A DNA stretch of 64,000 nt from Eucommia ulmoides (lineage: Eukaryota > Streptophyta > Magnoliopsida > Garryales > Eucommiaceae). Positions 34,130 to 45,796 of this stretch are shown here, piece after piece. Under the pieces are notes generated by a model that saw nothing but the letters and a program-made list of their open reading frames with translations, was not told the origin of the DNA and did not search any database. The DNA lies in NCBI GenBank assembly GCA_016647705.1, contig JAENRU010000489.1, positions 62,001 to 126,000 on the forward strand, given 5' to 3'. The number at the start of each line of letters is the position of its first letter. The stretch's first letter is position 1. The position numbers were made by a program, and so were the translations under genes.

Positions 34130-34620
34130 GAAATTAAATCCGCATAACCATCGAATCAATTGAATGAAGAAACATTGATTAATTTTTTATTCCTTTTTAT
34201 ATCGAGCTTAACCATACCTAGATATGAGACCTGGTCAGCAAACATTGAAACCGGCATATCGACTGCTAGGGTTGATGAAGGACGATGGAAGAAAGAGCGA
34301 TTTCGAGATCGAAGCGGCAACAGATCTAAGATTTGACAACCGCCGGACGTCGTCCAGGCCCGTCACCATCGCCGATCAAGTGGATTTCATAGAGAAATCA
34401 CGAGATCGAGAAAGCGAAAGGCGGAAAAGCAGAGCCGGATGGTGGAGAGAAGGTCGTCATCTTTGCTACGGCTCAGAGGAGAAGGAAAGGGAGCGACTGC
34501 CACAGCGAGATAGAGATAGTGAGATCTTTGTTGGAATTGGGAGTGAGAATAAGAGAGGCTACTCCATCGTCTAGGGTTTTTTTTAGAGAAAGAGGCTCTC
34601 ATTGAAAGAGAGCGAATCAA
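34130..34620 (-). other. Possible captured 5' gene segment in the CACTA element
   Basis: GC-richer than its surroundings. On the minus strand a frame reads MVTGLDDVRRLSNLRSVAAS, then SISKSLFLPSSF, which resembles an organelle presequence. The plus strand is open for 116 codons (34224-34574). Neither is recognised. It could be the 5' UTR and first exon of fibrillarin or a third captured gene. Confidence 0.35.
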
Positions 34621-34879
34621 GAATAGGTTACCAAAACAAAAGGCAGAGGATTTGGATGGGGCGGGAAGAAGAAATTTGGCAGCGCCTTTTTTTCGTGGGT
34701 TAATTTGAGCGCAATTAGAAAAAATGAAAAAACAAATTTGTGCATAATTTATAAATCCACATAATAAAATATATAAATAAAATGTAAATCTATACATATT
34801 CATTTTCTCATCCAATTATATTAAGAACAGAAACATAAATAAAGTGGAACAAAATAGATAGGAAGATGACCAGAAACAA

Positions 34880-35225
34880 AAACGAAATCAAAATTATGTT
34901 TGTATTCAGATTTATTGTTCAATTAGAAACAATAATCTAAATAAATTACAACAGAAAAATAAAAAATAGGAAGAGAAGGAAATGATTTAGAGCAGAAATC
35001 GCACCTAGGGTTTGTAGTCGTTCACAAGCGGTGGAAACCGATCTTAGGAAGATGAACAAAAATGATGTCAAAAGTAGGTTTGTATTCAGATTTATTATTC
35101 AATTAGAAACAATAATCTAAATAAAACAGAAAAATAGAAAATAGGAAGAGGAATAAATGATTTAGAGTAGAAATCGCACCTAGGGTTTGAAATCTTTTGC
35201 AAGCGGTGGAAGCCGATCTTGTTCG
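34880..35225. repeat. Two-fold direct repeat of about 177 bp in the CACTA element
   Basis: TTTGTATTCAGATTTATT through GCACCTAGGGTTTG and GCGGTGGAA occurs at about 34896-35035 and again at about 35080-35215. Confidence 0.75.
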
Positions 35226-35773
35226 CTGTGTGGAATAGTGACAAATCTGTAGCCGAAATGGTGAAAGACAAAGGCTTCATCCTTCTACTGAGTTGTCGTC
35301 TACAGTGGCTATGACGATTAGGGCTTGCGAGAAGGGTGAGCGTCTGGTAGAAAGAGAGAGGAGTGAAATTGGTTGAGCCTGAGGGTACTTGAGGGGCCTT
35401 GTAAAAATATGTGAACGTGAGAAGGTTTCCCTTTGGCGCTAACACAAAACGACGTCGTTTTGATGTTGACTTCAATTCTAATTTTATTATAATTATACAT
35501 ATTAGGGCACCATCAATTGACCTCTAATTTCGATTTTAATTTTTTTAATTTATTTTATTACATGTATTATAACACCATGAATTGACCTATAATTAAATAA
35601 TTAAATTATAGTAGGACACAAAATTGTGTCCTAATATAGAGTATGTTTTTAGGGCACTATTTTCTGGCCTTTAACATCATATATAGATATTAATTTATTT
35701 AATTACTAATTAAATTATATTGGGGCACTACTTTGTGTCTTTTAAATATTTAATTATGGGACACAATACATAT

Positions 35774-36937
35774 TATAATAACCCGATTTCCCAGAGCAGC
35801 CACGAGGTTTCTCCTCAAGGAGAATTAACACTAAAACCGATTGACCGAATTTTCATTCTATAAAATTCGGTAAATTTTACAATGCAACGGCGACAAGTAA
35901 TCAATAATTCGTTTTATAAAAATACTTTAATTTACAATGCGGCGGCGATAATTATAATTATCGGATTTATAATTTATCAATTTATCGAATCGATTTTATA
36001 ACGGTGAATAATAAATTATACAATTATTACAATTTTAAATAGAAATTCAACTAAAATTTCCGTCGTCGTTTTCCTCTCACTGGCTCTGCAATCAAAACTA
36101 TGAGGTTGTGAGTCAAAACTCAGTAGAAGTTCAACATGTCTAATATGTGCATTTAATTAATACAACACATTGACATGATTTTCACATAATTTTTACATAA
36201 TCATAATTATTCCATGCGAATTAACAATGATAAATTCACCGATAATAATAACGTAAATCATTCAATAAATAGATTAAATACAAATATTAGAAGAGTTAAA
36301 AATTTTACATGAAATACGAAATTGTTGATAATTCACAAAAGAAAATATTCCATTTTTATTTTTATTTTCTCGTCGTCCTCTGCATCCTTCCATTATTATT
36401 TTTTTTCTCTTTTCCCCCAGCCTCCCTAGCTGCTAATTTCATGCTTTATATATCTTGATTTATGTTTGTTTAATTTCTTTTAAGCTCCCCTCAAGAGACA
36501 CGTGGTTCCATGCATGGATATATATATGTGCATAATATGGTTTAAGTTTGTGGTCTAATTTTTTTCCTTCCTTTTTTCTTTTCTTTTTTTCCTCTTGGCC
36601 ATAACCGATTTCCTTAATGGTTAAGATTTTGAAATTACATTTAAGACTCCCTAATTATAAATAATCACATTAAACTCAATAATTACACTTATCTCCTCAA
36701 AATTATCAAATATTTATTATAAATTTTCATAATATACGAAACAACCCAAAACTATTACACTTGTATAAAATAATTTAACATTTAATTCCAAGAATCATCA
36801 AAAATATAAATTTAACGTTTAATCTCCAAAAATTATAAAGTGTATATTTATACCACAAATTTACAAAATCGTCTTAAAAAATGTCAAACTTATCTAAAAT
36901 AATATTTTTCAAAAATATAAATTTTCGGGGTATTACA
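35774..36937 (-). mobile_element. Solo LTR nested in the CACTA element
   Basis: On the minus strand it begins TGTAATACCCCGAAAATTTA at 36937. Its plus-strand start, TATAATAACCCG at 35774, is a one-base change from TG. It is flanked by an exact 5-bp TSD, CATAT, at 35769-35773 and 36938-36942. Length 1,164 bp. No internal retroviral-type genes are present, so it is a recombination remnant. The first 200 or so bases resemble the fragments at 55789 and 58553. Confidence 0.85.
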
Positions 36938-37105
36938 CATATAGTATACCGAAAAGTACCCTTATAGGGTACAAAACATATAGTGTCCCAAAAATTGACT
37001 TTTATGCGATATTTTCAATTTTGTGCTTTGAAAAACACCTTTATAGGGCACAATACATATAGTGTCCCAATAAAAGTGCCCTTATAGGCAATTTTTGTTG
37101 TAAAA

Positions 37106-37945
37106 ATTTTTACTGTTAAAATAAAGCTTGTGCAAGTTGCATGCGAAAATCCATCGAAATTAATCCCTATTCTGTACGGAAATGCCACATAAAATATCGT
37201 GTGCAAATATGTGCGCCACTTTGACAAAAAAAATTAAAATTGGGGAGCCAAATAAAAAACACGTGCAAATACGAGGACCAAAATTGTAATTTGCACTTGA
37301 ATTTATGAAATGAATTGAGCCAATCCACAACCACATAAACATCAACGTTTTGAATTAGTTTTCAACAACCAAAAAAAAAAAAAAAAAAGATGATCAATAA
37401 CAGAAACAAACAGTTAAAAAAAGTTGAATTTATGAAAAGGATTGATCTAATCCATAACCACATATAAATTAGGGTTAATAGCATTTTACCGCATGTGGTT
37501 TAGCTAGTTTGCACTTACTCCCTGTGTTAGCACTTACCCATCTGTAGTCTTGATTTAAGTGCACTTACCCCTCTATATCAGGGGGTAAGTGGTTTGAAAA
37601 TCTAACCACAGGGAGGGGTAAGTAACGATTTTCAAACCACAGAGACGTAAAGTGCAAATTGGCCAAATCACAGGGAATAAAGTGCTATTAACCCTAAAAA
37701 TTAACATTTTTCAAGTACTATTCAAATTTATTGAGCTAATTCATGACCACATCAAAATCAACATTTTTCAACTAATTTTTTTTTTTTTCCAATAAAAGCA
37801 AAATCACATCATCCACAAATTTATGAGATTGACAACTCAATCATCTTTTTTTCTTTTTAAATGTCTAAAGAACACCCAAAATTAATGAAACGTCACCTAA
37901 TTAAATATTACCCAAAAATGTTTAATTATAACTAATTAAAAATAA
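37106..37945. repeat. GLP3 downstream spacer, right of the CACTA element
   Basis: Collinear with 24.79-25.2 kb and with 4.75-5.35 kb in reverse. A MITE is nested at 37472-37694. No gene is seen. It ends at TATAACTAATTAAAAAT, the left target repeat of half-LINE 2. Confidence 0.75.
37472..37694. mobile_element. Mutator-like MITE (GGGTTAATAGC variant)
   Basis: TIRs GGGTTAATAGCATTTTA / AAAGTGCTATTAACCC. Flanks TATAAATTA and TAAAAATTA differ at one of nine bases. The empty sites at about 18531 and 25076 carry the target once. Confidence 0.85.
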
Positions 37946-38180
37946 ACAGGGAGAGGGTTAGAGAGAGAAACTCTCTTGGGGAGTGTGCTTGTATAATTTT
38001 GAATTTGAAATTGCTTTCATCGCCGGCTTCCGGTGAATTTCGCCGATGGCAGTGTACTGGGTAGTTTGGGGTTCGTTCCTGTCTTCATCTTCACCACCAA
38101 CTCTCAAGCGCTCTCCATCATTGCATCAAGAGACGAATCAAATCAATACCTCAGTTTGAGATACCCAGCAATACAACAAA

Positions 38181-38486
38181 GGAAATGATATCACAAGTAA
38201 TCTCATTCTTTAGATCTCGTCGCCTTATTTCAACCTGCTGTTTGCAGATCTTGTCACTGTTGTTCAGAGTTTGTGACCTCCCATATCGTAACACCGTTCT
38301 GGCGTTGTCCACCTCCCCCCCCCCCCCCCCCCCCCCCCAAAAGGAAATGATATCACAAGTAATCTCATTCTTTAGATCTCGTCGCCTTATTTCAGCCTGT
38401 TGTTTGCAGATCTTGTCACTGTCGTTCAGAGTTTGTGACCTCCCATATCGTAACACCGTTCTGGCGTTGTCCACCTCCCCCCCCCC
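38181..38486. repeat. Two-fold 162-bp tandem repeat with poly(C) in the LINE leader
   Basis: GGAAATGATATCACAAGTAA starts both units (38181 and 38343). Each ends in GTTGTCCACCTCC followed by a C run, the first about 29 C long. The units differ at a few bases only. Confidence 0.9.
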
Positions 38487-38607
38487 AACTGGTGTATGTT
38501 GTTGAAGTGGAGTGAGGAAGAGCAAGTTGTAACTGGCCGACGATCAATCTATCGTCGTGGAAGAAGGCCAAGTTGTTTGACGAAATTCCTTTGTGAGTTT
38601 TTGGATT

Positions 38608-39040
38608 GGGTTAATTACATTTTACCCCCTCTGATTTGGTCCATTTGCACTTTCTCCCCTTGTGATTTTAACATCGCCACTTACTCCCTCTGTGGTTTGT
38701 GGACCTAAGTGTAACTCTAACTCCGTTGATGAAAAGGTTAAAATATCAATTTTACCCTTGGATTAATAGCACTTTCCTCCCTGTGCTTTGGCCCATTTTT
38801 CACTTTGCCCCCTATAGTTTGGCCCATTCGCACTTTACCCCCTATAATTTAGAGAGAAATCATGCCCAAATCAAGCCCAACTTCATAAATGGCGCGTGAG
38901 CAGCACTTCTTTCAAATTTAACAGAAAATGTTAAATTTGCACTTAGCTCCAAGATCACAGGAGGTAAGTGGCAACGGTTAAGCCACAAGGGGATAAAGTG
39001 AAATGGACTAAACCACAAGGGGATAAAGTGTAATTAACTC
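38608..39040. mobile_element. Mutator-like MITE, 433 bp, in half-LINE 2
   Basis: Starts GGGTTAATTACATTTTACC and ends AAAGTGTAATTAACTC. Flanked by TTTTTGGATT at 38598-38607 and 39041-39050 (9-10 bp TSD). A second copy of the family seems nested inside (TTAATAGCACTTTCC near 38763). Confidence 0.87.
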
Positions 39041-39372
39041 TTTTTGGATTTTATTGAGCTAATCGTTTGCCATGGAACGAGAGAGTTAACTTCAGGGAGA
39101 TTAATAGATAAACTCAGAGGAGGTCTAGGATTGAAGATGTATTCTCCGACAAGTGTGGAAAGAATCTAACTGAATCTTTTTGTGCTTTCTTAGATCTTTC
39201 TCAAGTAAACTATAGTGAAGAACTCACTACAAAAAGTGCTAGAAGTAGGTCTCTGGTGCTGCAAGAACATTTTGCGTAGGAAAAAATTGGTTGGAAAATG
39301 GATACAACCTGCATTCGATTTACAGGGGACTAATTCTATAGGGCAACAAAAACCAAAGGATTCTCAGAGACG

Positions 39373-41607
39373 ATGGAAAGGAATTCTCGCAGCGAATTTT
39401 TTATGGAAATGCTACACCTTATAAGGGATAGTTGGGAAGATGAAGAAGCTATGATGGAATTGGGTTTGGAAATGAAATGTTGTCAAGATCATATTAAAGG
39501 GCCATTAAAAAGGGAAGTGCATAAGATCAATGAGAAAAATAAGCACAAACAACCTTCCCCAAGCAAGAAGCTTCATGAATCATATTTCAAATCCTACACC
39601 CCTATGGACATGTTGAATCTGGAAGAAAAGAATGTGTTGTGTTCGTTTTGTGGAAAATACTACAAAAACAAGTGGAATCATTTTTTGGCTCTTTCTAAAG
39701 CCCAATATGAAAAGAGTGAAGTCTTTGAAGCTCTAGGCATTTGCAGCAACTGTTCTAGGGACAATTTTGTTAGACAATATAACTATTGCCTTGGGAGATT
39801 AGAAGAAATTCCGAAATCAATCTCAAGGTCCCCCCAAAGTCAAGATCATCATAAGGAAATCTTCTCTCTGTTTGCGGACAACTTGTCCCTGCAAATTTCC
39901 TCAGGGGAGCTCTGGAAATTGTTCTTCGCATTAGGAAAAGTTGCAGATGTTTATATTCCTAAGAAGCGGGGGCCCTCCTCTGGGACCAGATTCGGTTTCA
40001 TCAAGTTTGATCGATATTCCGAAGCAATAAAATCCATTCAATGGTGGGATGGATATATACTGGAAGGGAGTCAGTTGAGAGAAAAATTTGCAGAAGATAA
40101 AAACAATCCGAGAGGAATTTTAGAAGAGCTCCAAATAAGATATGGGTCGAGAAACAACCTCAACCACCACAAGAGATAATTGTAAATGCAGGGAAGAAAG
40201 TAATTAATAGAGGGATTGATCCACCAAACTCAACTGTGGCTTTTTGCGAAATCGAAAATGAGGTCCAAACCCCAAAAGAACGTGTTAAAACGACTCTAAA
40301 GTTATTCAAGGATGCTGTTCCCGGAAAAGGAGTGGGTAAATTGGTCTTGAAAAAGAGGCGATCTCTAAATTCATCGGTGAGAAAAGGAGATAAGGAATGG
40401 CTAAATTACAGCGCAGTAGGCAAATTGATTAACCCGGCCTCAGTGTTTTACCTCATAAGCTTTTTCTTAAGTGAAGGGGTCTTCGATATTGATATCAAAC
40501 CACTTGGTAGAGATTTGGTTTTACTCATTTTTGAGAACCTCGATCGCAGGTTCAACATAATCAACTTGGAAAATAACTCATGGCTCTAGGGGTGGTTTTC
40601 CAAAATCAACAAATGGACTGATCAATCTAATGAGATTAGTCGTTTCACATCGATCCATGCCTCGGGGATTCCAGTTCATGCTTGGTCTAAAACTTATTTC
40701 TCTAAGATCTGCAAATTCTAGGGGACTTTGATTAATATTGATAATGGTTCAGAGTTTTCAGTTAGAAATGTTGAAGAAATCTTTGCTGAGATAGATTTCT
40801 GCAATTTTGATTCTGAATTGTAGGTTCGGTAAAAAAAATTAAGACTTTCTCTGATGGAGAAGAATCGTTGGTTGGGTAGTTTGTCTCCCCTTTCAGTAAC
40901 CAAATTGACATCCAAACAAGCCCTTCCCCAATAAATTTAGTTGGGACGGAAACAAAATTGGGTTTCAAATCCAATAATCCTCTGGGGAAAGCTCAAGTGT
41001 CGCATTCCTATTCTGTTAAGTCAGCTGATGAATCACAAAGGTCAAAAGCAGAGAATCAACAACTTTTGGGTACCAAAATTGTGGTAGATTTTGAAAATAT
41101 TCAGGATATTTACTTAGGGAAAGGAGTGAAGCAAGGCAAAAAAGAGATAAAATCGAACCTGAGAGAAATTTAGATCAGAATTCTTCCCAAGCTGCAAGTG
41201 CAGGTAACCCTTTCTCCAATGTAGACGATGATCTTTTAGGAGATGCCTACATCTCTTAATCTTTTGTAAAGGCAGACGCTTACTTGGATAATTTGGTCAA
41301 AAAAGTTAGAATATTAGGGAGTAGGAAGCTAATCAAGAGAAATTTGAAAAATCCAGTGGGGGTAGGGAAAATTAAGAAAAACAGAAATAGGAAAAATAAA
41401 TTTATGAAGTTAAGTAGTGAGGTCCTTCCGATAGCCTTTGAACCTATTGAGAACTCCACTACAGATAGTGGTATAGCCAACCACAATAGGTTATTTCATA
41501 ATGAGTTGTCCAATGTGTTTGAAGTTGGGAAACACTTGGGATGGACGATTAAGGATAATGAAGAGGAAATTAGAGAAAGGGTTACTGGAATGATATCCAG
41601 AGACTAG
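39373..41607 (+). pseudogene. LINE ORF1 with zinc-ribbon-like region and RRM, decayed
   Basis: The first frame (39373-40179) has a CX2C-X30-CX2C pattern (CSFC at residues 90-93, CSNC at 124-127), then an RRM from about 163 (IFSLFADNLS and TRFGFIKF). A second frame (40236-40589) continues with GKLVLKKRRS and NYSAVGKLINPASVFYL. Past a TAG it goes on as GWFSKINKWTDQSNEISRF, then GIPVHAWSKTYFSKIC, which is typical of plant LINE ORF1 (DUF4283-like). A last frame (41284-41607) is the basic C-terminus. Several stops and frame changes break it. Upstream, 39.13-39.3 kb also looks coding (ESFCAFLDLSQVNYSEEL). Such a zinc-ribbon-like part is not one I recall from LINE ORF1; it may be a captured domain. 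Confidence 0.75.
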
Positions 41608-41928
41608 GACATCTTTGAAAGAGAGTCGCAGGGTATGGAGGCCTAGTGTTTGAAGACTTGCTACAAGGTTGTTGTGGACTGGTGCTATCCTCAAATTAGT
41701 AGAGTATCCTTGTTGTTTGGAGAAGCTTGGGCAGTAGAGCAGTGATGGCGTTTTCTCCCTCTTTTGAGACTCACTCTAACTCCAGTATGAGGGGAAAGCT
41801 TCTAAGGTTAAAAGTAGAGGTTCTCTGGTCTTGCGTGCTACATCTCAAATTGTTGGCATGTAGTAAGGGGGACCCTTGCCTTTATATCATTATATGAGAA
41901 ATTGCTTATCGAAAAAAAAAAAAAAAAA

Positions 41929-42071
41929 CTAATTACAATTATGAGATCCACAAAAATACAATCTATCCCTAGATCTACATAAACCCTAGAGTTGTTTAAT
42001 TGAAAAAAAAAAAAAAAAAAAAAAATGAGATCTACATACTAATTAATAATGTGTGTCCAAACCGAAATCTA

Positions 42072-42108
<37 letters not shown>

Positions 42109-42718
42109 ACAAAAAAAAAAACGTAATCTAATTAATTAACACAAACACAAACCTAAACAATTAATAAATAGCAAAAAAAACGGATTTCGAAAATCTGTTT
42201 TATCTATGATTTGTAAATATATATATGTTTTCAGTAAGTTTTTATTAAAATTATAATTATTTGTAAAGAACGCCGATTAGATAGGCCGAGCACCCATCAA
42301 TCGGGAAACGAGAATGGTGAACTGCTCAAACACCCATGGAACACCGAACAGCTAAAACTCTATTATCATAAAGAGTGAAAATTTTCCTTGTATTATCAAC
42401 TCCCAAGTGTACAAGTTTTTGCGTTCAATGAAGTGAAGTGTTCGGATCCCTACACCATACACCCAAGTGAAGTGTATGGTGTAGTAAGAGGGACCCTTGC
42501 CTTTATATTATTATATGAAAAAATTCTTATCGAAAAAAAAAAAACTAATTAAAAATATGAGATCCACAAAAAAACAATCTATCCCTAGATCTACATAAAC
42601 CCTAGAGTTGTTTACTTGAAACAAAAAAATTAGATAAAAAATAAAACCGAGATCTACATAAAAAAAAATCCTGAACCGAGATCTACATACTAATTAATAA
42701 TGTGTGTCCAAACCGAAA

Positions 42719-42752
<34 letters not shown>

Positions 42753-45000
42753 GGCATGCACCATTTACTCCCAAAATGCGAAAGAAATTATCGATTAAGC
42801 CTGTGACCTTTTCTTTACACCAATAACTTCTTTTGTCTTTTTTTACCAAATACCCCTCATGTAGTTGTTGAATGTAATATCAATTATTTTGTTGTTATTT
42901 TTTTTTAATGATGTTATCTTTTTCTGATCAAAATACCCCTCATGTAGATGTTAAATGTAATATCAATTATTCTTTTATTTTATTAATTTATTTATTTATT
43001 TATTTTGACGATGTTACATTCAACACCTGTGGATATTGAATGTAACATCAATTATTCTTATATTTTTAGGGATCATATTATGCGTAGATGTTACATTTGA
43101 CACCTGTGGATGTTGAATGTAACATCAATTATTCTCATGTTTTTATAGATCGTATTATGCGTGGATATGTTGAAGCTAACATCAATTGTTCTCTTGTTTT
43201 ATGTATCAACAATTAAAAATCATATGATGTTATACAAATACTTGTGGATGTTGAATGTAACATTAACTGTCACAAATAAACTGCAAATTACAGGGTGCAA
43301 AGTGTAAAAAATGCAGAAGATGAAAATATCTTTTTCTAGCTGTCACGCATTATGGCACCAAGAGGAGGCTCTGAAAGGTAGACTTCTCTCTCTCTCTCTC
43401 TCTCTACTTTTTCGATCATTTTCCTTCATGTCCTGTCTTCTCACTTCTTGTTTCTCCGATCGAAAAAATTTACAGCCGCTGCTATCGTAAATGGTCGTCG
43501 CCATTGACGCCATGGCATAGATGGGATTCAATGAGGAATACGTACGAAAAATGGTCATTCGCTGCAACTCGAACGAGGAAGCGAACAAAGAAAATCCATA
43601 TCGCCTGAGTCAATGAAGCTTGTGAAATGAGCAGTTAGGACGAGTACAGCCCGATTGAAGACGAAGACGTGTCTGCAAGTTGATCGCGCTTCGAAAGGAA
43701 GACCCAATTCACAGGAGGGCATTTCAGAAAACTCGTCTCTCGTCGTTTTTCGAAACGAGAGTTTTCAATGCAAGATTTATCGGTGATGAGAGTAATCGGT
43801 CTAAGAAAAAGGCGATGGAAGTAACCAGTAAATAGTTTCACATTTGGGGAGTAACTGGCAATTTTCCCTAAAAAAAAAAAAAGAAAAATCTAATTAATTA
43901 ACACAAACACTATACCCTAAACACAAATACATACACAAACACAAACCTAAACAATTAATAAATAGCAAAAACAAAAGTATTTCCACTTAAAATAAAATTA
44001 AGCTACTTGAACAAATATGGAGAGGGCATGAATAAAAATGACTCACTTGAAAAGCAGCAGCGATGACGGCTTCTAGACGGTTTGGGCAATGAAGCAAAGG
44101 AAAGAAGAGAGGAGGAGAAGAGAAGAAGGTATAGCAGCAGTGGAGATTTCGGGAGAGAAGGAGAGAATGAAAGAGAAAAGGGGAGTAGGCCTAGGGTTTG
44201 CAAAGGAAAATATATTTTAGAAATCCGTTCCCCCCCCCCCCCCGGGCGCGAAAAATTGATTTTTGAAATCTACTTTTCATAGGTAAAACGGATTTCTAAA
44301 ATCCGTTTTGTCCATGCAAAAAAAAAAAAAAAAAAAAAAGATCAAGCATATAAACGGATTTTGAATTTCCGTTTCAATTTTTTTTTAAAAAAAATAGATT
44401 TTCAAAATCTATTTTTCAATAAACAGATTTCGAAAATCTGTTTTATCTATGATTTGTAAATATATATATGTTTTCAGTAATTTTTTATTAAAATTATAAT
44501 TATTTTGTAAAGAACGCTGATTAGCGAGGCCGAGCACCTATCAATCAGAAAACGAGGAGGGTGAACTGCTCAGACATCCATGGAACACCGAACAACTAAA
44601 ATTCTATTATCATAAAGAGTGAAAAAGTTCCTTGTATTTTCAACTCCCTAGTGTACAAATTTTTGCGTTCAATGAAGTGAAGTGTTCGGTGCCCTATGTA
44701 TGGTGTTATCATTTTTGTTTCCAAGACAACATCCAAGCTTATCTCTCCTCCACATTTTTCCAACCCATGAGAAATTTTAATTAGACTCTATACTTCAAAA
44801 TATAGACGAACTTACATTTTGCCCCTTATTTTTAAAATTTATCCTATTACCTTCTAAAATGTTACATTTGTTCCAAAATCATTAAATCATGTAATAATTT
44901 GAGGAAAAAAAGAGAGAGCACGTAATGCTTCTCGTAATTCCTACATTAATTACCTTAGATAAATATATTTAAATATTTTGACCGATCCGTTTAAAGATGT
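41929..45000 (+). repeat. Spacer block (inverse of 3.56-4.75 kb), partly doubled
   Basis: 41929-42480 and then 42541-44990 both match the inverse of 3.6-4.74 kb (TCTACATAAACCCTAGAG, GGTGAACTGCTC, GGAACACCGAACA). The two partial copies are separated by a LINE 3'-end scrap with poly(A) (about 42484-42545). The second is interrupted by TIR element F2. A 16-C run lies near 44230. The only frames are short and mirror low-complexity sequence. Confidence 0.75.
42751..43868. mobile_element. TIR element F2 (relative of F1)
   Basis: Left end CCGGCATGCACCATTTACTC, right end GGGGAGTAACTGGCAATTTT. The same ends occur, inverted, in F1 (17536-18414). The array GATGTTGAATGTAACATC with variants spans about 42865-43265. 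The right part (43.3-43.85 kb) is GC-richer, with short minus-strand frames of unknown origin. The paralogous stretch at 42.06-42.13 kb lacks it. Confidence 0.6.
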
Positions 45001-45154
45001 CATAAGCAACCTATAATGACTTGACTCACATCACACACACACACCCAAAAAAAAAAATTATTTGACCACTGCCACATTGAAGTTGTCCGTATATGAAAAT
45101 TCTTTCATCATATCTTTAATCAAAAAATAAAAGGTACCATTCTTGAAGAACAAG

Positions 45155-45205
<51 letters not shown>

Positions 45206-45746
45206 CCAACTTTTCTCAACTCTTTTCTAATATAGCCAATTTCAACATCTTGCTAATAACATCAACAATTAAATAAATAAATAAATAATAAAATAAAGAG
45301 AAAATACATATTTGACGGATCGCGTGTAAACATTGTTCTAAGAAGAGATACCCCCTCTATGCACAGATTTAAATGGCGACCTCTTTCCAAGATGTAACGA
45401 TCTAGGAAGTCAAGGTGCAAGCAGGATATTACTATATTAAACCGATCGCGAACCCAATTACCCGTAAATTATCAAGTATATAATATACGTAAAATATCAC
45501 TACTTATAATTTCTCTCCATTTTTATGTCTCAATAAAACCATATTATTTCATATACTATCATCATCTAGTATCACATTATTTTTTCTCAAAATTTCTCTA
45601 CATCACTTGTTTTTTATATATATTCTTTTATTTTCACACTTATATATAGAGTATAAATTATGTAACTCTTATTATAATATTAAGTACTCATAATATTATA
45701 ATTAATAAAATCACTGATTATACACATAAATATTATAATAAATTAC

Positions 45747-45794
<48 letters not shown>

Positions 45795-45796
45795 AA
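45001..45796 (+). repeat. GLP upstream block without GLP and without SINE
   Basis: Matches the GLP1 upstream region from about 14.85 to 15.65 kb (AAATAAATAAATAATA, GGAAGTCAAGGT, CAAGTATATAATATACGT). At 45690-45699 it has ATAATATTAT once, running straight into AATTAATAAAATCAC, so the SINE is absent. (TA)n runs at 45157-45200 and 45753-45790. The block stops at the Helitron; no germin sequence follows. Confidence 0.8.

Larger units (their letters stand above)
31308..37105. mobile_element. Non-autonomous CACTA element with captured genes
   Basis: Left end CACTACACCAAAATTGG, the CACTA superfamily terminus. Right end CAATTTTTGTTGTAAAA, its degraded complement. The 3-bp flank GTT on the left is matched by ATT (one change) on the right. 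The paralogous empty site at about 24776 (TTACGTTTTTACCC) shows the joined target. Subterminal regions repeat GGGCAC and GGGACA phrases (GACACTATATGT-like) in both orientations. No transposase is visible. The interior holds importin-5 and fibrillarin exons on the minus strand, a 60-bp direct repeat at about 33185-33315 and a nested solo LTR. Confidence 0.85.
37946..41928 (+). mobile_element. ORF1-only LINE (half-LINE 2), with target-site duplication
   Basis: Left flank AACTAATTAAAAAT, right flank after the poly(A) AACTAATTACAATT (12 of 14 match). The inverse of the uninterrupted target lies at about 4722-4748. A poly(A) run ends at about 41928. It holds a 5' leader with a 162-bp tandem repeat, a 433-bp nested MITE, a decayed RRM ORF1 and a 3' UTR ending CTTATCG before poly(A). 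No endonuclease or RT is present. A 60-bp scrap of the same 3' end, with its own poly(A), lies at about 42484-42545. Confidence 0.85.

Noticed and set aside
38151-38525. 124-codon minus-strand frame with repeated RYGRSQTLN
   Set aside because: Arises from the 162-bp duplication and poly(C) tracts in the LINE leader.
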